Below are positions 44,785-53,616 of a stretch of 64,000 nt of DNA, piece after piece. The DNA comes from JAJYTL01 sp046705265 (GTDB lineage Bacteria; Pseudomonadota; Alphaproteobacteria; Ferrovibrionales; Ferrovibrionaceae), in assembly GCA_046705265.1 (NCBI GenBank), contig JBJKQL010000103.1, positions 1 to 64,000 on the forward strand, in the 5' to 3' direction. The number at the start of each line of letters is the position of its first letter. Position 1 is the stretch's first letter. The position numbers and the translations under genes were made by a program. The notes under the pieces were generated by a model. It saw only the letters and a program-made list of their open reading frames with translations, made no database searches and was not told the DNA's origin.

Positions 44785-45500
44785 CCGATGCCGCGAGGAA
44801 GGCGCTCGCGATTCGCCATGTCGCGTTCGAGGATCTTGGCATGCTGGAGGAAAGGCTGACCCGGCGCGGTTTCGACATTCGCTACTGTGAAGCCGGGGTC
44901 GACGATTTCGCGACCCTCGATCCCGTGGCCGACGATCTTCTCGTGGTGCTGGGCGGCCCGATCGGGGCCGATGAGACGGAAAGCTACCCCTTTCTCGCGC
45001 CGGAGATCCGGTTTATCGAAAGACGCCTCGCGGCGATCCGGCCGGTGCTTGGGATCTGTCTTGGAGCCCAGCTTATGGCTCGCGCTCTCGGGGCCCGGGT
45101 CTATCCCGGTCCGGCAAAGGAAGTCGGCTGGGCGCCGCTTGCCCTGACGGCAGCGGGCGCTGCCTCGGCCCTCCGTCATCTTGCGCCAGAGAAGACCTCG
45201 GTCCTTCATTGGCATGGCGATACCTTCGACCTGCCGAACGGGGCGGACCTCCTCGCCTCGACGGCCGTGTGCCGAAACCAGGCCGTTGCCATCGGCAGCC
45301 ACGCGCTTGCGCTACAGTTTCATGCGGAGGTAACGGCCAAGGGGCTCGAGCGCTGGTTCATCGGTCATACGGCCGAGATCGCGGGCATTGCCGGTCTCAC
45401 GGTCCCAAAGCTCCGCGACGAAACGGCGCGCTCAGCGCCACCGCTCGCTATTCAGGGGCCTCTCTGTTTTGACGCCTGGCTTGACGCGGCAGGCCTTTAG
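44781..45500 (+). CDS. Class I glutamine amidotransferase (GMP-synthase-like)
   Basis: A 239-residue stand-alone glutaminase domain. Catalytic Cys93 is in LGICLGAQLMARAL, His181 and Glu183 in ALQFHAEVT. LLVVLGGPIGADET is the second conserved turn. Free-standing members of this group include enzymes acting on gamma-glutamyl compounds, so it may be a gamma-glutamyl hydrolase rather than an ammonia donor. ATGA overlap with the dehydratase implies coupled translation. The three-gene context (Nfn-like oxidoreductase, dehydratase, amidotransferase) does not point to a known pathway. Confidence 0.88.
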   Translation: MTDAARKALAIRHVAFEDLGMLEERLTRRGFDIRYCEAGVDDFATLDPVADDLLVVLGGPIGADETESYPFLAPEIRFIERRLAAIRPVLGICLGAQLMARALGARVYPGPAKEVGWAPLALTAAGAASALRHLAPEKTSVLHWHGDTFDLPNGADLLASTAVCRNQAVAIGSHALALQFHAEVTAKGLERWFIGHTAEIAGIAGLTVPKLRDETARSAPPLAIQGPLCFDAWLDAAGL

Positions 45501-45549
45501 AACCGGATCGTCTCTTGGCGTTGCGCTTTCTCGACGCCTTCTGATTGGA

Positions 45550-46632
45550 TTAAGCTGGCGCCGGAACGGCGGCTATCTTTTCAGCTGCAACACCAACCTT
45601 CCGCGCGGCGTTGAGGATCGCGCGCATCGCCTCGTCCGAAAGTGGCACCCCTTCCTTCAAGCGGTTTTCCTTGTTGCGCCGCTCGGGATCGCCCGGCAGC
45701 AGCACTTCGCCGCCAGGGCTTGCCGGGCGTGAACTGGTAAAGAAATCGATATAGCTTTTCACTTCAGTGGCGAATGCACCCTCTGCGGCGAAGGCCTCGG
45801 GCTCCATGTAGATCGACAGCATGCCGTTCGAGATGCGCCGTTCGCCCGGCCCGGCGCAGCCTGATCCGGTGAGGGCGCCGCCGAGCAGTTCGCACATCAA
45901 GGCGAGGCCCGATCCCTTGTGTTCGCCCATAGTGCGAATCGCTCCTGGCCCCTTGCGCGGATCGAATGGGCGATGATTGCCATAGAGCGTCACGGGGTCC
46001 TGGCTCATGGTGCCGTCCGGCTCGATCAGGCTTCGCTTCGGCAGCGGCTTGCCGCCGAAGGCCGCGATCAGCACCTTGCCTTCGGCGACCACCGAGGTGG
46101 CAAAGTCAAGGATCAGGGGCGGCCGGTCGGCAAGCGGGATGCCGACCGAGAAGGGCGCCGTGGAAAGACGCCGGTCTACCCCGCCGAACGGCGCCACGAG
46201 CTGGCTTCCCGCCACATTTACGAAGTGGATCGAGACCAGCCCTGACGACGCAGCGCGTTCCGACCATTCGCCGATGCGGCCGAGATGGCCGGAATGGCGC
46301 AGCGCAATGATTGCGACCTTGGTCTTCTTCGCTTTCTCGATGCCGAGGTCGACCGCTTGCGGTCCGATGCTCTGGCCAAATCCGTGCTGCCCGTCCACGA
46401 CGGCGAAACTCTCGTTCTCGCCGATGACGGCAAGCTTCTGGTTGGCAACGACGGTGCCCTGCTCTTCCCAGACAAGATAGCGCGGCACCCGGATGACGCC
46501 GTGGCTGTCGTGGCCGGCGAGATTGGCGCGTATGAGATATTTCGCGATGCGCCTGCCTTCGCCTGGCCGGGAACCGGCGGAGACAAAGATTTCCTTTACC
46601 AAGTTTTGCAGGGGGTCAACGGGCACCAACAC
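45550..46632 (-). CDS. Malate/L-lactate dehydrogenase (Ldh2/YlbC family)
   Basis: A 360-residue NAD(P)-dependent Ldh2-family oxidoreductase. It has LIRANLAGHDSHGVIRVPRYL with the conserved DSHG near residue 42, HGFGQSIGPQAVDLGIEKA, ALRHSGHLGRIGEWSERAA near 110, APFGGVDRRLSTAPFSVGIP, and GEHKGSGLALMCELLGGAL. Family members reduce 2-oxo acids or delta-1-pyrroline/piperideine carboxylates or act in sugar-acid routes. The context (aldolase, arabinonate-type dehydratase) suggests reduction or oxidation of a small hydroxyacid. It is divergent from the aldolase gene with a 172-bp shared promoter region. Confidence 0.91.
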   Translation of the reverse strand: MLVPVDPLQNLVKEIFVSAGSRPGEGRRIAKYLIRANLAGHDSHGVIRVPRYLVWEEQGTVVANQKLAVIGENESFAVVDGQHGFGQSIGPQAVDLGIEKAKKTKVAIIALRHSGHLGRIGEWSERAASSGLVSIHFVNVAGSQLVAPFGGVDRRLSTAPFSVGIPLADRPPLILDFATSVVAEGKVLIAAFGGKPLPKRSLIEPDGTMSQDPVTLYGNHRPFDPRKGPGAIRTMGEHKGSGLALMCELLGGALTGSGCAGPGERRISNGMLSIYMEPEAFAAEGAFATEVKSYIDFFTSSRPASPGGEVLLPGDPERRNKENRLKEGVPLSDEAMRAILNAARKVGVAAEKIAAVPAPA

Positions 46633-46804
46633 AATTTGTCTCCTTCATTTTCCGCGTCTATTGATTATTTAAAGTCGGTGAGGGGGGCAGCGGCCGGTCT
46701 TGACAGAGGCGTCATGCCAGCGGATTTTGCCTCGTGCGTCAATCCACGCGGCGGTCATTGGTCGGCCGTGCGATGGATGCTGTCGCGAAGAGAGGGAGGG
46801 AACC

Positions 46805-47581
46805 TTGCGCGAAAACCGGATCCGGACCATCTGGGGCCAGGGTGAGGCCGCGATCAATGGCTGGCTCACCATTCCAAGCAGCGTCTCGGCAGAGACCATG
46901 GCGCACCAGGGCTTCGACTCACTGGTCATCGACCTGCAACATGGATTGATCGATTACCAGACGGCGGTCAGCATACTGCAGGCGATCTCCACCACCGTGG
47001 TGACGCCAATGGCGCGCGTGCCATGGCTCGAGCCTGGCATCATCATGAAGCTTCTGGATGCTGGCGCCTATGGCATCATCTGCCCGATGGTGAACAGCCG
47101 CGAAGAGGCCGAGACCTTTGTCGGCGCTTGCCGTTATGCGCCTAAGGGCTATCGCAGCTTCGGGCCACTCCGTGCCTTGATGTATGCCGGCGGCGATTAT
47201 CCGCAGAAGGCAAACGACACTGTGTTGACATTCGCGATGATCGAAACCGCGAAGGCATTGGCCAATCTCGACAGCATCGCCACCACGCCTGGCCTCGATG
47301 CGGTCTACATCGGGCCCGCAGACCTCAGCCTCAGCTTGGGATGCGAGCCGCGGCTTGACCATACCGATCCCAAGGTCGTGGCCGCGATCGAACGCATCCT
47401 AGATGCCGCGACGAAACATGGGGTCAAGGCCGGCATCCATTGTGCTTCGGCCGCATATGCGCAGAGGATGATCTCCCGCGGCTTCCGTTTCGCGACCGTG
47501 ATGAGCGACAACCAGGGGCTGATCAACACCGCGCGCACGACGCTCGGCGCCATGCGTCAAGGTCCGGCGAAAACCGCCTGA
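46805..47581 (+). CDS. HpcH/HpaI-family class II aldolase
   Basis: A 258-residue TIM-barrel aldolase of the HpaI (2-oxo-3-deoxy acid) type. Motifs are HQGFDSLVIDLQHGLIDYQTA near residue 30, the substrate Arg in VTPMARVPW, IMKLLDAGAYGIICPMVNS, FGPLRAL, FAMIETAKALANLDSIA with the metal-ligand Glu, and DAVYIGPADLSLSLG with the second acidic ligand. It cleaves 2-oxo-3-deoxy sugar acids or 4-hydroxy-2-oxo acids to pyruvate and an aldehyde. The start is probably TTG 46805, with GGGAGGGAACC directly ahead; the frame also runs to 46700 without ribosome-binding site. Confidence 0.89.
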   Translation: MRENRIRTIWGQGEAAINGWLTIPSSVSAETMAHQGFDSLVIDLQHGLIDYQTAVSILQAISTTVVTPMARVPWLEPGIIMKLLDAGAYGIICPMVNSREEAETFVGACRYAPKGYRSFGPLRALMYAGGDYPQKANDTVLTFAMIETAKALANLDSIATTPGLDAVYIGPADLSLSLGCEPRLDHTDPKVVAAIERILDAATKHGVKAGIHCASAAYAQRMISRGFRFATVMSDNQGLINTARTTLGAMRQGPAKTA

Positions 47582-47664
47582 TACGGTCCGCCGGACAGCC
47601 GATGAGAGGCAGCCGCGGCGAAGCCTGTAGCCACCGGTTTATCGATCCCCTTCAGGCACGCTCT

Positions 47665-49395
47665 CTAATGCGATTCACGCGGAATGCCGGCACCGCGGCA
47701 GCCAACCAGAAAGTCGAGATCGACGCCGCGATCGGCTTGCAGGACGTGATCGTAGTAAAGCCGCTGGTAGCCGCTTTCCATCGGCGGCGGCAGGGGCTTT
47801 CGCTTCGCCAGCCTGGCTTTGATTTCCGCGTCGGAGACGTCGAGATGAAGCTTCCGCGCCGGTACGTCGAGCGTGATCCGATCGCCGTACTCGACAATGC
47901 TAAGCGGTCCCCCGACGGCGGCTTCGGGCGCGACATGTAGGACCACGGTGCCATAGGCGGTGCCACTCATGCGGGCATCCGAAATCCGCACCATGTCGTT
48001 GATGCCTTTCTTCAGGATCTTCGCCGGCAGCGTCATGTTGCCGACCTCGGGCATGCCGGGGTACCCGCGGGGCCCGCAGTTCTTAAGCACCATGACAGAG
48101 CTTTCGTCGATGTCGAGATTGGGATCGTCGATTCGAGCCTTGTAATCGTCGATGTCCTCGAAGACGACCGCACGTCCGGTATGCCGCATCAGCGACGGCG
48201 TCGCAGCCGAGGGTTTTAAGACCGCGCCGTTCGGGCACAGATTGCCGGAGAGCACGGCGATGCCGCCAGCTGCGGTCAGCGGCTGATCAAGCGAGCGGAT
48301 CACATCCCCGCTTTCGTTTCGCGCCTGGGCGATGTTCTCGATCATCGTGCGGCCACTCACCGTCATCACATCCCTGTGCAGAAAGCCTCTCTCGACCATC
48401 GCTCGCATCACCGCCGGCAAGCCGCCGGCGTAGTAGAAATCCTCCATCAGGAAGCGGCCCGACGGCATGAGATCGACGATGGTTGGCACGTTGTGGCCGA
48501 GCCGGTCCCAATCTTCGAGGCTGAGATCGACGCCGATCCGCCCGGCGATCGCAAGCAGATGCAGGACGGCGTTGGTCGAACCGCCGATCGCGCCATTGAC
48601 CCGGATCGCATTTTCGAACGCTTGCCGGGTCAGGATCTTGGACAACTTCACGTCTTCCTTGACCAATTCGACCGCCCTTCGCCCCGCCATATGCGCAAGC
48701 GTGTAGCGCCTGGCGTCCACCGCCGGAATCGCGGCGTTGCCGGGGAGCGCGATACCAAGCGCCTCGACCATGCAGGCCATGGTCGAGGCGGTGCCCATGG
48801 TCATGCAGTGGCCAGCGCTCCGTGACATACAGGCTTCGGCCTCCGCCAGATCGTCAAGATTCATTTCACCGGTCTTTAGCATTTCACTGAAGCGCCAGAC
48901 CTCGGTGCCCGAGCCGATGTTGCGGCCCCGGTAGCGGCCGTTCAGCATCGGGCCGCCCGAGACGACGATTGTCGGCACGTCGCAGCTCGCGGCGCCCATG
49001 ACGAGAGAGGGCGTGGTCTTATCGCAGCCAACCAGAAGCACCACGCCGTCGATCGGATTACCGCGGATGCTCTCTTCCACGTCCATGCTGGCAAGATTGC
49101 GAAAGAGCATTGCCGTCGGCCGCAGATTAGTTTCCCCCAAGGACATGACCGGGAATTCAACCGGAAATCCGCCCGCCTCGAAGACGCCACGCTTGACCCG
49201 CTCGGCGATGGTGCGGAAATGCGCGTTGCAGGGCGTTAGTTCGGACCAAGTATTGCAGATGCCGATGACCGGGCGGCCGTCGAAGAGATGGCGGGGCAAG
49301 CCCTGGTTCTGCATCCATGACCGATGCGCGAAACCATCGCGGTCCTGAAGGCCGAACCAGGCGGCGGAGCGGAATTTGGGCTTTGACGACGACAT
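47665..49395 (-). CDS. IlvD/Edd-family dehydratase, L-arabinonate dehydratase-like
   Basis: A 576-residue [Fe-S] dehydratase. The N-terminal HRSWMQNQGLPRHLFDGRPVIGICNTWSELTPCN region and ending DLDFLVGCRGAGIPRESH closely recall L-arabinonate dehydratase of rhizobia (from memory). Cluster cysteines are in TWSELTPCNAHFR, LLVGCDKTTPSLVMGAAS and AGHCMTMGTASTMACM. GGPMLNGRYRG and CGPRGYPGMPEVGNM are typical of the sugar-acid subgroup. It converts a pentonate or similar acid to its 2-oxo-3-deoxy form, the substrate for the neighbouring HpaI-type aldolase, a non-phosphorylative route. ATG 49395 is chosen; an upstream extension overlaps the divergent gene. Confidence 0.91.
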   Translation of the reverse strand: MSSSKPKFRSAAWFGLQDRDGFAHRSWMQNQGLPRHLFDGRPVIGICNTWSELTPCNAHFRTIAERVKRGVFEAGGFPVEFPVMSLGETNLRPTAMLFRNLASMDVEESIRGNPIDGVVLLVGCDKTTPSLVMGAASCDVPTIVVSGGPMLNGRYRGRNIGSGTEVWRFSEMLKTGEMNLDDLAEAEACMSRSAGHCMTMGTASTMACMVEALGIALPGNAAIPAVDARRYTLAHMAGRRAVELVKEDVKLSKILTRQAFENAIRVNGAIGGSTNAVLHLLAIAGRIGVDLSLEDWDRLGHNVPTIVDLMPSGRFLMEDFYYAGGLPAVMRAMVERGFLHRDVMTVSGRTMIENIAQARNESGDVIRSLDQPLTAAGGIAVLSGNLCPNGAVLKPSAATPSLMRHTGRAVVFEDIDDYKARIDDPNLDIDESSVMVLKNCGPRGYPGMPEVGNMTLPAKILKKGINDMVRISDARMSGTAYGTVVLHVAPEAAVGGPLSIVEYGDRITLDVPARKLHLDVSDAEIKARLAKRKPLPPPMESGYQRLYYDHVLQADRGVDLDFLVGCRGAGIPRESH

Positions 49396-49519
49396 GGGGT
49401 TGATCCTCCACTGATTTCTTCTTCGGCCGCGTGGCCATGCGATTGACGCTCTCCGCATATTCCTGCACCTTTCGGGCTTGCCGGTAAAGCCCAGCCCGGT
49501 AGGCATGGGGAGAAAACGC

Positions 49520-50497
49520 ATGAAGGTGGTGATCACGGGCGGCGCCGGATTCATCGGGCGCCGATTGGCGAAAAGCCTTTTGGCGCGGGGAGCCTTGACG
49601 AGTCCGTCCGGCGCGCAAGAGTCAATCGATGACATGCTGCTTTTCGACGTGACCGAAGGTGCGGCGTTCGACGACACCCGAGTGACGCGGATTGCTGGCG
49701 ACATTGCCGACAAATCCACGGTGGCACGATTGATCGACCGCAAGGATATCGCGGTGTTCCATCTCGCCTCCGTGGTGAGCGGCGGCGGCGAGCAGGACTT
49801 CGATCTCGCGCTTTCGGTTAATCTTCACGGCGGGTTTCACGTTCTCGATGCCTGTCGCGCGCTTGGCTCGAAGCCGCGCCTCGTCTTCGCGAGCTCGGTC
49901 GCGGTCTTCGGTGGGCCCGCCATGCCGGCCGCCGTCGGCGATACCACCAAACAAGTGCCGCAGACGACCTATGGCATGACCAAGGCCGTGCTCGAACTCC
50001 TCATCAACGATTATACGCGGAAGGATTTTCTCGACGGCCGCAGCGCGCGGCTTCCCACCGTGATCATCCGGCCGGGAAAGCCCAACAAGGCGGCATCGAG
50101 TTTCGCAAGCGGTCTTTTCCGTGAACCGCTGAGTGGCGTCGACTGCGATGTTCCGGTCGCCGCCGCCACCATGATGCCGGTCCTCGGCTATCGCACGGTG
50201 GTGGAGAATCTCATACGCCTGTATGAAGTCGATGGCGCACGACTCGGCCCTGATCGGGCGGTCAGCTTGCCGAGCCTCGATGTCAGCGTCGACGAGATGA
50301 TTCAAAGCTTGCAGCGCGTCGCCGGCGACCGGCAACTTGGCACCGTTCGCATCGTGCCCGACCGCTTTATCGAAGCCATAGTTGCGACCTGGCCGCAGCG
50401 AACCTTTTCCGACCGTGGGCGGGAAATCGGGCTGGTTTGCGATGTCGGCCTCGACGCGATCGTCCGGGCCTATATCGAAGATTATCTGCCGCGCTGA
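49520..50497 (+). CDS. NAD-dependent epimerase/dehydratase-fold protein (DenD-like)
   Basis: A 325-residue extended SDR. It has the NAD motif MKVVITGGAGFIGRRLA, VFHLASVVSGGGEQDFDLA, the SSVAVFGG strand with catalytic Ser, and TTYGMTKAVLELLI with the YxxxK pair. RLPTVIIRPGKPNKAASSFAS recalls D-erythronate dehydrogenase (DenD), an enzyme of tetronate catabolism. No OtnK/OtnC-type tetronate genes are next to it, so oxidation of another sugar acid is possible. ATG 49520 follows GGGGAG; in-frame ATGs just upstream are alternatives. Divergent from the arabinonate-type dehydratase. Confidence 0.87.
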   Translation: MKVVITGGAGFIGRRLAKSLLARGALTSPSGAQESIDDMLLFDVTEGAAFDDTRVTRIAGDIADKSTVARLIDRKDIAVFHLASVVSGGGEQDFDLALSVNLHGGFHVLDACRALGSKPRLVFASSVAVFGGPAMPAAVGDTTKQVPQTTYGMTKAVLELLINDYTRKDFLDGRSARLPTVIIRPGKPNKAASSFASGLFREPLSGVDCDVPVAAATMMPVLGYRTVVENLIRLYEVDGARLGPDRAVSLPSLDVSVDEMIQSLQRVAGDRQLGTVRIVPDRFIEAIVATWPQRTFSDRGREIGLVCDVGLDAIVRAYIEDYLPR

Positions 50498-50534
50498 TTG
50501 GTAGCCGGGTCAGCGTGTGCCGGCGCGGTCTGCC

Positions 50535-51239
50535 TCAGATCATGGCGTTGAGCCAGGCGATGTCACCTTGGACTCGTTTTTCCTCGTACATGGCGCGATC
50601 CGCGCGGCGCAGGAGATCCGCAGGCTCGGTCTCGGGGCCATAGGCCGCGATACCGAAACTGGCGCGCAGATGCAGCGCCAAACCGCCGCTGATGAATGGC
50701 GTTTCATTCAGTATCCGCTGAATCTGGCGTGCGCGGGTCGCGCCCTGGGCGGGCGTAACGCGCGTCAGCAGCAGCGCGAACTCATCGCCATGCAGACGGG
50801 CCGCAAAGTCGGAGAGCCGTAAATTCTGGTCAAAAAGCTGCGCGATGTGGCGCAACGCTTGGTCACCGAAGTCGTGACCATAGTTGTCATTGATGCTTTT
50901 GAAGTCATTGACGTCGACATAGGCCATGACACCGGTCTCGCCGTGTCGACTCGCGGCCGCCAAGGTGCGGCGAAGAAACTCATGAAAACCGCGGCGGTTC
51001 GGTAGATTGGTGAGTTCATCGGTGAGCGAGAGCCGCTCGAGCTGGGTGATGCGCTCCTGCTGTTCAGTCAGTTGTTGCTCGGCATTGGCGGCGAAAGCGA
51101 GAATCTTCTCGATCATCTCAAGCCGATCGGCGTCGAGGGGGGTTGTCTGAACGCTGCGCAAAAGTCGATTCGCCATATCGCCGACAAATGGATTGAGCTC
51201 GGGTGTAAGCTCATATGCGATGGCCAATGGTGAACTCAT
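50535..51239 (-). CDS. GGDEF-domain protein with degenerate HGDEF active site
   Basis: A 234-residue soluble protein. A coiled coil lies at about residues 50-72 (AEQQLTEQQERITQLERLS), followed by a GGDEF domain starting DELTNLPNRRGFHEFL. The metal-ligand Asp109 is in VDVNDFKSIND. The signature loop reads His150-Gly-Asp-Glu-Phe instead of GGDEF. An inhibitory-site RxxD (RLSD) stands exactly five residues ahead. Such variants may be weakly active diguanylate cyclases or c-di-GMP sensors. No membrane helix or sensory domain is recognised in the first 50 residues. Confidence 0.88.
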   Translation of the reverse strand: MSSPLAIAYELTPELNPFVGDMANRLLRSVQTTPLDADRLEMIEKILAFAANAEQQLTEQQERITQLERLSLTDELTNLPNRRGFHEFLRRTLAAASRHGETGVMAYVDVNDFKSINDNYGHDFGDQALRHIAQLFDQNLRLSDFAARLHGDEFALLLTRVTPAQGATRARQIQRILNETPFISGGLALHLRASFGIAAYGPETEPADLLRRADRAMYEEKRVQGDIAWLNAMI

Positions 51240-51562
51240 TGCAGCCTCCTTGCCTCGAGATGCCGGATCTGGTCGATCCGGCCTTCACCTCTCGCAAAAG
51301 CCCGATAGCGCTGGATGGCGCGCTCGATGCCTCCGCTGCAAGGGCAGTGCAATGGGCATGCCAGAGGATCGCTCTGCATTGGAATAAAGCATTTTCAATG
51401 GGTTCGTCGCGGCTTCCCTAACGCCGTCAGGAAATTTATTCCCCACATCCGAAGGTGCCGGCGTTTTTTGCCGATCAATATCGCCCCCCGCCACGCGACC
51501 GACCGCCCCCTCCGAGGCCGCAATTTCAATAAGGTCTAAGTGGTGGCGGTTGGGTCGACGCA
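51240..51562. other. Intergenic, nothing recognised
   Basis: 323 bp between the GGDEF gene start and the hydroxyacid dehydrogenase stop, both leftward. No gene, hairpin-T-run or clear promoter was found; it should contain the GGDEF gene's own promoter. Confidence 0.4.
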
Positions 51563-52525
51563 TCAGGTCAATGCGTTCGGCGGCGGTCTGCCGGCAAAGA
51601 CCGCGTCGAGGTTATCGAGGGCACAGAATCCCATGGCATCGCGGGTTTCGAGCGTGGCGCTGCCGAGATGGGGCAGAAGGAAGGCATTATCAAGCTTGCG
51701 ATAGGCAGGCTCGATCGCCGGCTCGCCGGCAAAGACGTCGAGGCCAGCGGCGAAGACGCGGCCTGAGCGAAGTGCCGTGATCAGCGCTTGGTCATCAACC
51801 AGGTCTCCGCGGGCGGTATTAACGACGACCGCGTTCTCGGGCAGAAGGTTGATACGCTCGGCGTTAAGAAACCGCCGCGTTTCCGGGGTCGAGGGGCAGT
51901 TCAGAGAAAAGAACTGGCTGACGCGAAGAAGCGCGTCTGGATCCCTGTGGTAGATCGCGTCCTGCTCTAGATCGGGACGGAGGCGTTCACGGTTGTGATA
52001 ATGGATTTCCATGCGGAAACCGCGAGCGCGCGCGGCAAGCGCCCGGCCGATGCGGCCAAGCCCGAGAATGCCAAGCGGTTTGCCGGAGAGCTGACGGCCG
52101 AGGAGCATCGTCGTATACCATTTGTCCCAGCGGTCTTCGGTGACAGTGAATAGGCCTTCGCGGGCCCGCCTTGCCGCGGCAAGAAGGAGCAGCATAGCGA
52201 TCTCCGCTGTCGCGTCGGTGAGGACGTCGGGCGTGTTTGTCACCACGATACCGCGCGCCTTCGCGGCTTCGACCGAGATGTGTTCGTAGCCGACCGAGAA
52301 TGTGGCGATGACGCGGATGCTTTTCGGCAACGAGGCGATCATCGCCTCGGTCATCTTCTCACTGGAGCAGATCAAGAGTCCGTCGCAACCCTCCGCGAGG
52401 GCCGGCAGGTCGGTACCATAGATCCGGTCGTCTGCGTTCAGCCGGGCTTCGTAGCCGCGGATTGCGCGGGCTTCCACGGCTGGTGGCATACGGCGGGTCA
52501 CGAGGATGGTCGGCTTTTTTGTCAT
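51563..52525 (-). CDS. D-isomer-specific 2-hydroxyacid dehydrogenase (glyoxylate reductase-like)
   Basis: A 320-residue NAD(P)-dependent dehydrogenase. The nucleotide motif is LGILGLGRIGRALAARARGF near residue 152. The catalytic Arg is in VVNTARGDLVDDQALI, Glu in DVFAGEPAIEPAY and His in LLPHLGSATLETRDAM. The N-terminal VIATFSVGYEHISVEAAKAR and TNTPDVLTDATAEIA are those of glyoxylate/hydroxypyruvate reductases. Placed at the end of the sugar-acid cluster it could reduce glyoxylate or hydroxypyruvate arising from glycolaldehyde (inference). The cluster's other enzymes are 1-7 kb away and not in one operon with it. Confidence 0.93.
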   Translation of the reverse strand: MTKKPTILVTRRMPPAVEARAIRGYEARLNADDRIYGTDLPALAEGCDGLLICSSEKMTEAMIASLPKSIRVIATFSVGYEHISVEAAKARGIVVTNTPDVLTDATAEIAMLLLLAAARRAREGLFTVTEDRWDKWYTTMLLGRQLSGKPLGILGLGRIGRALAARARGFRMEIHYHNRERLRPDLEQDAIYHRDPDALLRVSQFFSLNCPSTPETRRFLNAERINLLPENAVVVNTARGDLVDDQALITALRSGRVFAAGLDVFAGEPAIEPAYRKLDNAFLLPHLGSATLETRDAMGFCALDNLDAVFAGRPPPNALT

Positions 52526-52707
52526 GATGGCGTCACCTGATTATTCCGATTGGCGGAGCCGGGCCGGCGCGAGACGTCGCATGTGGGAGAATCAGAGATA
52601 GAGAAAGCGGCGAGGCAATGCAACCGGTCTGCCTAAGCGTCCGGGCGGCCGTTAATAGCCGCAACTTCGGTCTGCGGCCGCGTCAGGGCTTGGGTTAAGA
52701 TAATCGG

Positions 52708-53574
52708 ATGTCACGTTGCCCGAATTTCCGCCTGGCTGTTGGCGCCGTAATTATCGTCGTGCCGTGGTTAACCGGCGTGACGGCTTCGGCTTCACCGCTC
52801 GCGGCGGCATCCCGGCCGCCATCGGTCTTGGAGGCGCCGCAGCTCGTCTCCTACCGGGCAAACTACGATCTCACGTTGGTGCGAGCGGATCCCGGAGGTT
52901 CGGTCGTGGCCGGCGACGGCGCGCTCCGCATCGTATTCGAGAATGTCTGCCAAGGCTACACTTTGACCCAGCAGCTTCACACGCGAACCGCAGGCGAGGA
53001 TGGCAATGTGGTGGACAGCGACTTCACCTCCACCTCGTTCGAATCCATTGATGGCAGGCGGCTACAGTTCAATATCCATGACCGGGTCAATGGCATTCTG
53101 GTTGAATCCTATAACGGAGTCGCTCATATCCCGGAACTCGGTGGCACTGGCAGGGCGACGTTCAACGAGCCAAAACGCACGCCGCTCGGCCTGCCTGCGG
53201 GGACCGTTTTTCCGACGATGCAGCTTCGCCGTCTGCTATGGGCCGCCGCGGCAGGGAAGGATTTTGTTTCGGTGCCGATCTTCGATGGCTCAGGAAAAAG
53301 CGGCTTATCGCAGACCGGCAGCTTTATCGGCAAGCGTTCGCCAGCGGCGGGCGCAGGCTTTCCGGCCGGTCTCAGGGGTGTCGCCTCATGGCCCGTCAGG
53401 ATGGCCTATTTCACGGTCGGCACGAAGACGATGCGTCCGGACTACGAAATTGGCTTCCGGCTTTTTGCGAACGGAGTGAGCACCAACCTGGTGCTTGATT
53501 TTGGCAGCTTCACCTTCGACGGCACGCTCGCTCATTTTAGTATTCTGCCGCCGTTCCCCTGTCATCACCGATGA
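52708..53574 (+). CDS. eipB: Cell envelope integrity protein EipB (DUF1849)
   Basis: A 288-residue periplasmic protein. The signal peptide is residues 1-30 (LAVGAVIIVVPWLTGVTASASP). The body has the DUF1849 pattern: LVSYRANYDLTL, GALRIVFENVCQGYTLTQQL, SDFTSTSFESIDGRRLQFN, GTVFPTMQLRRLL and VFDG-like VPIFDGSGKSGL. Cys81 and Cys285 (LPPFPCHHR, at the extreme C-terminus) match the disulfide pair described for EipB of Brucella, a beta-spiral protein needed for envelope stability in Alphaproteobacteria. Stands alone; convergent with the ROK kinase gene. Confidence 0.85.
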   Translation: MSRCPNFRLAVGAVIIVVPWLTGVTASASPLAAASRPPSVLEAPQLVSYRANYDLTLVRADPGGSVVAGDGALRIVFENVCQGYTLTQQLHTRTAGEDGNVVDSDFTSTSFESIDGRRLQFNIHDRVNGILVESYNGVAHIPELGGTGRATFNEPKRTPLGLPAGTVFPTMQLRRLLWAAAAGKDFVSVPIFDGSGKSGLSQTGSFIGKRSPAAGAGFPAGLRGVASWPVRMAYFTVGTKTMRPDYEIGFRLFANGVSTNLVLDFGSFTFDGTLAHFSILPPFPCHHR

Positions 53575-53616
53575 GGCCCGGCCGCGGTTTCCGCCCGATC
53601 GACGTGCGAAATCGCT

